Below are positions 60,430-64,000 of a stretch of DNA of 64,000 bases, in pieces (the first letter of the stretch is position 1; every line of letters starts with the position of its first letter). The translations under genes and the position numbers were made by a program. Location: assembly GCA_964502175.1 (NCBI GenBank), contig CAZCVE010000015.1, positions 1 to 64,000 on the forward strand. The letters run 5' to 3'. A model generated the notes under the pieces. That model searched no databases, was not told the DNA's origin, and was given only the letters and a program-made list of their open reading frames with translations. This DNA comes from JAFLCL01 sp964502175. Lineage in GTDB: Bacteria; Myxococcota_A; Polyangia; Polyangiales; Sandaracinaceae.

Positions 60430-62517
60430 ATGATCGAAGAAGAAGACGACACCGCCCTCGACGGCACGAACGACGACGCGGGCGAAGACGACGACGCCGA
60501 GCTCCCGATCGACGAGGCGATCCAGTCGCTGCCGCCCGCCATCGCGCGCGCGTTCGTGGAGCGTGGGTACACGCAGCTGACCGCCGTGCAGCGCGCGGTG
60601 CTCGACCCTGAGCTCGCAGGGCGCGACCTCCGCATCTCGTCTCAGACGGGCTCGGGAAAGACCGCCGCGCTCGGCCTCGTGCTGCTGCCGCTGATGACCG
60701 AGCTCGCGCCGAGCCGCGCGAGCGAGATGCCGCCGGCGCCGGGCCACGGCGGTCGCATGCACATGACCGGACCGCGCGAGGCAGGCCCTCGCGCGAAGGG
60801 TCCGCGCGCGCTCGTGCTCGCTCCCACGCGCGAGCTCGCGCGGCAGATCGAAGAAGAGCTCACGTGGCTCTACCAGCACGTCGGCACGCGCGTGGCCGTG
60901 CTCTCCGGAGGCGCGAGCTACCGCGACGAGCACCGCGCGCTGGCGCGTGGTCCCGCGGTGATCGTGGGCACGCCGGGGCGCCTCCTCGATCACCTGACGC
61001 AAGGCAGCTTCGATCCGAGCGGCATCGCCGCCGTGGTGCTCGACGAGGCCGATCAGATGCTCGACCTCGGCTTCGCGGAGGACCTCGAGCAGATCCTCTC
61101 GCGCGTGCCCGACGAGCGACGCACCCACCTCGTGTCGGCGACGTTCCCGCCCGAGGTCGTGTCGCTCGCGAACCGCGTGCAGAAGCAGGCGGTCTCGGTC
61201 GAAGGCACGCGCCTCGGAGCCGCGAACGCCGACATCGAGCACATCGTGCACCTCGTCGATCACCAGCAGCGCATCGACGGCCTGGTGAACCTCCTGCTCG
61301 CGCACGGAGACTCGCGCACGCTCGTGTTCACGCGCACGCGCATCGGGGCGCAAGAGATCGCCGAGCTGCTCTACGACACGGGCTTCCGTGTGGCGCACCT
61401 CTCGGGTGAGCTCGCGCAGCAGGAGCGCACGCGCACGCTCGCGGCGTTCAAGGACGGCAAGATCCGCGCGCTCGTCGCCACGGACGTGGCCGCGCGCGGC
61501 ATCGACGTCTCGGACGTGGGCCTCGTCGTCCACGTCGAGGCGCCGACGAGCCCCGAGGCGTACACGCACCGCTCGGGACGCACGGGGCGCGCGGGCAAGC
61601 GCGGCACGAGCGCCATCCTCGCGGCGCCGCGAGAGCTCAACGGCGTCACGCGCGTCATGCAGCGCGCGCGCATCAAGTTCCGGATCGAGCCGCTGCCCGA
61701 TGCGCAGTCGCTCGTGCGCCTCGCCGAGGACCGCGCGATCGAGGCGCTGACGTCGGCGAACCAGCAGGTCTCGGAGCGCTCGCGCCGCGTGGCCGAGCGC
61801 CTTCCCGAAGATGCAGATGTGCGCGGCATCCTCGCGCGCCTGCTCGATCGCACGGGCGAGCTCCTCGGGCCGGCGCCGCGCGAGGTCCGCGTGATCCGTC
61901 CGCCGCCGCCGCGTGACGCGCGCGCCGCGCCGCAGGGTCGCTTCGAGACGCGCGGTCCGCGCGACTACCCGCAGCGTGACGCGCGAGGCCCCGGCTCCCG
62001 CGACAACTACCCGCAGCGCGACGCGCGCCCTGGTCCGCGCGACAACTTCCCGCCGCGAGACAACAACTTCGCCCCGCGAGACAACAACTTCCCGCCGCGC
62101 GACAACCACTTCGCCCCTCGCGACAACAACCACTTCGGTGACTCCGCGCCGCAGTGGGGATCGAACGAAGAGCCGAACCGTCGCAAGGGCCCCGAGGACA
62201 TCGTGCCGTTCGTGGTGACTTGGGGCGGGCGCGACGGCGCCGATCCGCGCCGCGTGCTCGCGATGGTCTGTCGTCGTGGTGACATCACGCGCCGAGAGAT
62301 CGGCGCGATCCACGTGCTGCCGGGCCACACGATCGTCGAGGTCGTGCGCGAGGCGGCCGATCACTTCGCGCAGGCCGCCGGCCAGCCCGATCCGCGCGAC
62401 AAGCGCGTGCGCATCGAGCCGTACCGCGAGCACGCCGTCGCCGACCGACGCGGGCCGCGCGGCGGAAACGCTGCAGGCGACGCACCGCCTCGACGTCGGC
62501 CGCCGGCGCGCTCCTGA
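60430..62517 (+). CDS. DEAD-box RNA helicase with DbpA-type RNA-binding domain
   Basis: A 695-residue helicase. Motifs: SQTGSGKT (71-78), APTRELA, VGTPGRL, DEAD (about 205-208), VSATF, VATDVAARGID and HRSGRTGRAG. A Pro/Gly-rich insert (about 95-125) lies between motifs I and Ia. After the helicase core come RDNNFPP/RDNNFAP-type repeats (about 515-585) and a C-terminal DbpA-like RRM (IVPFVVTWGGRDGADPRRVLAMV, GAIHVLPGHTIVEV). DbpA targets 23S rRNA during ribosome assembly. ATG 60430 follows GGGAGCCGCTCC, a weak ribosome site. The gene is monocistronic. Confidence 0.88.
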   Translation: MIEEEDDTALDGTNDDAGEDDDAELPIDEAIQSLPPAIARAFVERGYTQLTAVQRAVLDPELAGRDLRISSQTGSGKTAALGLVLLPLMTELAPSRASEMPPAPGHGGRMHMTGPREAGPRAKGPRALVLAPTRELARQIEEELTWLYQHVGTRVAVLSGGASYRDEHRALARGPAVIVGTPGRLLDHLTQGSFDPSGIAAVVLDEADQMLDLGFAEDLEQILSRVPDERRTHLVSATFPPEVVSLANRVQKQAVSVEGTRLGAANADIEHIVHLVDHQQRIDGLVNLLLAHGDSRTLVFTRTRIGAQEIAELLYDTGFRVAHLSGELAQQERTRTLAAFKDGKIRALVATDVAARGIDVSDVGLVVHVEAPTSPEAYTHRSGRTGRAGKRGTSAILAAPRELNGVTRVMQRARIKFRIEPLPDAQSLVRLAEDRAIEALTSANQQVSERSRRVAERLPEDADVRGILARLLDRTGELLGPAPREVRVIRPPPPRDARAAPQGRFETRGPRDYPQRDARGPGSRDNYPQRDARPGPRDNFPPRDNNFAPRDNNFPPRDNHFAPRDNNHFGDSAPQWGSNEEPNRRKGPEDIVPFVVTWGGRDGADPRRVLAMVCRRGDITRREIGAIHVLPGHTIVEVVREAADHFAQAAGQPDPRDKRVRIEPYREHAVADRRGPRGGNAAGDAPPRRRPPARS
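61987..62145 (+). repeat. Tandem RDN-type repeats in the helicase gene
   Basis: In-frame degenerate units of about 18-21 bases (forms of CCGCGCGACAACAAC and similar) encode PRDNNF/APRDNNF/QRDARP stretches between the helicase core and the RRM. They form a flexible, positively charged RNA-binding linker whose copy number may vary. Confidence 0.75.
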
Positions 62518-62565
62518 TCGACGATCTCTCGTGACGAGGCGCCTCCGACAGGGGCGCCCTGCGGC

Positions 62566-62593
62566 GGGGGAGCGAAGCTCGCGAAGCTCCCCC
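62566..62593. repeat. Inverted repeat after the DEAD-box gene
   Basis: GGGGGAGC and GCTCCCCC (8-base perfect arms) around GAAGCTCGCGAA. It lies 49 bases after the helicase stop. It could end that transcript, although no T-run follows. Confidence 0.45.
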
Positions 62594-62649
62594 TGGAGCA
62601 GCGAGGGAGAGGAACGGAGCGAAGCGGAGTGGAGCGCACGAGCGGGGGT

Positions 62650-62670
62650 CTGGGGGCCCAGGGCCCCCAG
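62650..62670. repeat. Near-perfect palindrome between convergent genes
   Basis: Arms CTGGGGGCCC and GGGCCCCCAG (10 bases, perfect) around a single A. It lies between the DEAD-box stop (62517) and the stop of the minus-strand PPC gene (62695). A terminator for the PPC gene or a repetitive palindromic element. Confidence 0.5.
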
Positions 62671-62694
62671 TCCGAGCACCGGAGGTGCGGGAAA

Positions 62695-64000
62695 TCAGGG
62701 CGCCATCGGCGTCACGAGCGCGACGCCGCAGCGCACGAAGTTTCCGCTGATGCCCGGGTCGCTCGAGGTCGCGGAGAGCCGGAAGTAGTACGTGCCCGCC
62801 GCAGGTGCGGCGATCTCGGTGATCGCGACGCCCTCGGTGGCCGTCTCGGAGTCCATGCCGAGCACGGCGACGCCGTCCGAGCCGTAGAGCACGGCCGACA
62901 CGCCACGGAGGCCGCTGCCTGCCGACTGTGAGCCGCAGAAGACGTTGATCTGACGGCCCGCAGGCACGTCGAACGAGAAGAAGTCCTGATCGTCCATCGG
63001 CAGCGTGGCGAGCACGAAGCCGCGGAGGATGCCCTCGCGATCCTCGGTCGTGATCGGCGAGGCCGCCGTGTAGGAGTCGTTCGCGGTCTCGGGCTCCGCC
63101 GGGTTGTCCGCGCTCGCGATCGCCTTGAGGACGTAGTGATCGTTCGCGCCGGCGGTGCCGCCGCCTGCGTCGACCCAGAGCAGGTAGTCCGTGCCCGCGA
63201 CGAGCGCCGGCGAGAGATCCGCCTGCAGCATGCCGCGCGGCTCGATGCGCGCGATGACGTTGGTACCCGCCATGTCGGTGACCCAGACGCGCGCCGCTTC
63301 GCGCGTGGAGCCGTAGCCCTCCGGGCCCGCGGGCATCACGTCGACGCCGAGGAGACCGCCGATCGCCGCGGGCATCGTGAACTCGAAGACGTCGACGTCG
63401 GTCGCGTCGTCGAACGCGCCGAGCACGAACGCGATGTTGTTGCCGGTGCCACCGAAGGTGAGCGGCGCCGCGCTGGCGGCGTCGTCACCGGGCTCGGCGT
63501 CGATCTGGATCGCGCCGCCCGCCGTGAGCTCGATGATCGCCAGCGCGTACGTGTAGGGGCTGCGGCCCTCGGGCTCGATGTCGTCCTCGGTGTTCCACGA
63601 GCTGAACTCCTGCACCTCGACGTAGTACGTGCCCGTCGACGGGAGCTGGATGACGATCTCGGAGTCGGTGTTCGCGCGCGGGAAGCCGTCGTCGTTCTCC
63701 GCGATCTGCGTGCGCGTCGAGTCGTAGAGCGTGATGACGGTGTCGACCATCTCGGGGTCGTCCATCTCGTTCGCGGTCGTGTTGATCGCGATCCACTCGC
63801 CGGCCGTTCCCTCGAACGTCCAGAAGTCGACGTCCTCGGGGACCTCGATCGCGTCCATCACCGCGGTGCCGTCCGTCGTGATCGCCTCGGCGCCGTCGAA
63901 CGTGTCGTTCGTCGGGCCTGCGTCCGGGCGCACGCGCGCGTCGGTCGTCACGACGCCGTCGCCGCCGATCGGCGGCGCGTCGGGCGTGGGGCCCGCATCG
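62695..64000 (-). CDS. PPC-domain exported protein (5' end outside window)
   Basis: At least 435 residues, open to the window edge. Two or three copies of the bacterial pre-peptidase C-terminal (PPC/DVUA0089-like) beta domain are visible, each with a DFWTFEG- or QDFFSFDVPAG-type motif, an Asp-rich strand (VITLYDSTRTQIAENDDG) and a YYVEVQEF- or YYFRLSAT-type ending. The earliest residues seen are a Pro/Asp/Gly linker typical of a lipoprotein after its lipid anchor. Such domains bind collagen-like or glycan ligands or help outer-membrane secretion. The start lies outside the window. Confidence 0.7.
   Translation of the reverse strand, partial: DAGPTPDAPPIGGDGVVTTDARVRPDAGPTNDTFDGAEAITTDGTAVMDAIEVPEDVDFWTFEGTAGEWIAINTTANEMDDPEMVDTVITLYDSTRTQIAENDDGFPRANTDSEIVIQLPSTGTYYVEVQEFSSWNTEDDIEPEGRSPYTYALAIIELTAGGAIQIDAEPGDDAASAAPLTFGGTGNNIAFVLGAFDDATDVDVFEFTMPAAIGGLLGVDVMPAGPEGYGSTREAARVWVTDMAGTNVIARIEPRGMLQADLSPALVAGTDYLLWVDAGGGTAGANDHYVLKAIASADNPAEPETANDSYTAASPITTEDREGILRGFVLATLPMDDQDFFSFDVPAGRQINVFCGSQSAGSGLRGVSAVLYGSDGVAVLGMDSETATEGVAITEIAAPAAGTYYFRLSATSSDPGISGNFVRCGVALVTPMAP

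Noticed and set aside
1..64000. tRNA, rRNA, CRISPR arrays, intact insertion sequences and origins
   Set aside because: Looked for by eye: no cloverleaf-like stretch, no conserved rRNA text, no regularly spaced repeats with unique spacers, no transposase with terminal inverted repeats. Only the decayed Rpn gene has a mobile-element flavour.

Overview
The window is very GC-rich, compact DNA with strong third-position GC bias, dense lipoprotein genes, a Hanks-type Ser/Thr kinase, an FHA-sigma54 activator, a PilT-type motor and MopE-type Cys/Asp repeats. Together these suggest a myxobacterium of the Polyangiales/Sandaracinus type; this is inferred from content, not from a search. No rRNA, tRNA or CRISPR array was seen.

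Layout. 104-2180: flotillin-like and NAD-kinase-like genes. 2204-3868 (-): PilT-family ATPase with an extra N-terminal domain. 3940-11774 (+): a tightly overlapping run of AI-2E-type permease, GT28-like protein, TonB-like acidic-repeat protein, TPR-type protein, lipoprotein, Ser/Thr kinase and MopE-like lipoprotein. It looks like an envelope/signalling operon. 11939-18058: a Cys-rich lipoprotein gene whose last 216 bp are repeated almost perfectly at 17841-18056. Between the copies lies an opposite-strand three-gene cassette of Cys-rich lipoproteins, and the first of these carries a G9 run that breaks its signal peptide. 18059-25762: FHA-sigma54 regulator, dual peptidoglycan hydrolase, pyrophosphatase, MoaB-like protein, Lgt, lipoprotein, esterase and YchJ. 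25728-30963 (-): an overlapping operon of an LPTG-synthase-like membrane protein, a probable beta-barrel and a PHP-domain lipoprotein. 31058-33516: orphan McrB-like ATPase and a secreted protein. 33552-36156: S1-domain protein, and an SdpR/SdpI pair with a candidate operator. 36163-43044: small secreted protein, cysteine-synthase-like enzyme, VWA protein, a TetR regulator divergent from a His-box hydroxylase around a perfect palindrome, and an AEC transporter.

43049-52404 is the most accessory-looking stretch. It holds a 5'-truncated Rpn nuclease gene, UbiB/ABC1 kinase, PanE-like reductase, a frameshifted LysR gene, a frameshifted DUF2314-ankyrin gene, small lipoproteins, a ParE-type toxin-antitoxin pair and an orphan AbiEi-like gene. 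52503-64000: a hypothetical protein, an SDR enzyme, an XPB helicase overlapping a large partner gene, an envelope protein, a four-repeat Cys-rich/Kazal lipoprotein, a DbpA-like DEAD-box helicase and a partial PPC-domain protein.

Most interesting: the repeat-flanked Cys-rich cassette with its possibly phase-variable G tract, the shared C-terminal Cys domain of two neighbouring lipoproteins, the two palindromic operators, and the cluster of damaged genes at 43-49 kb. Three single-base frameshifts occur in the window, so consensus sequencing errors must be excluded first.
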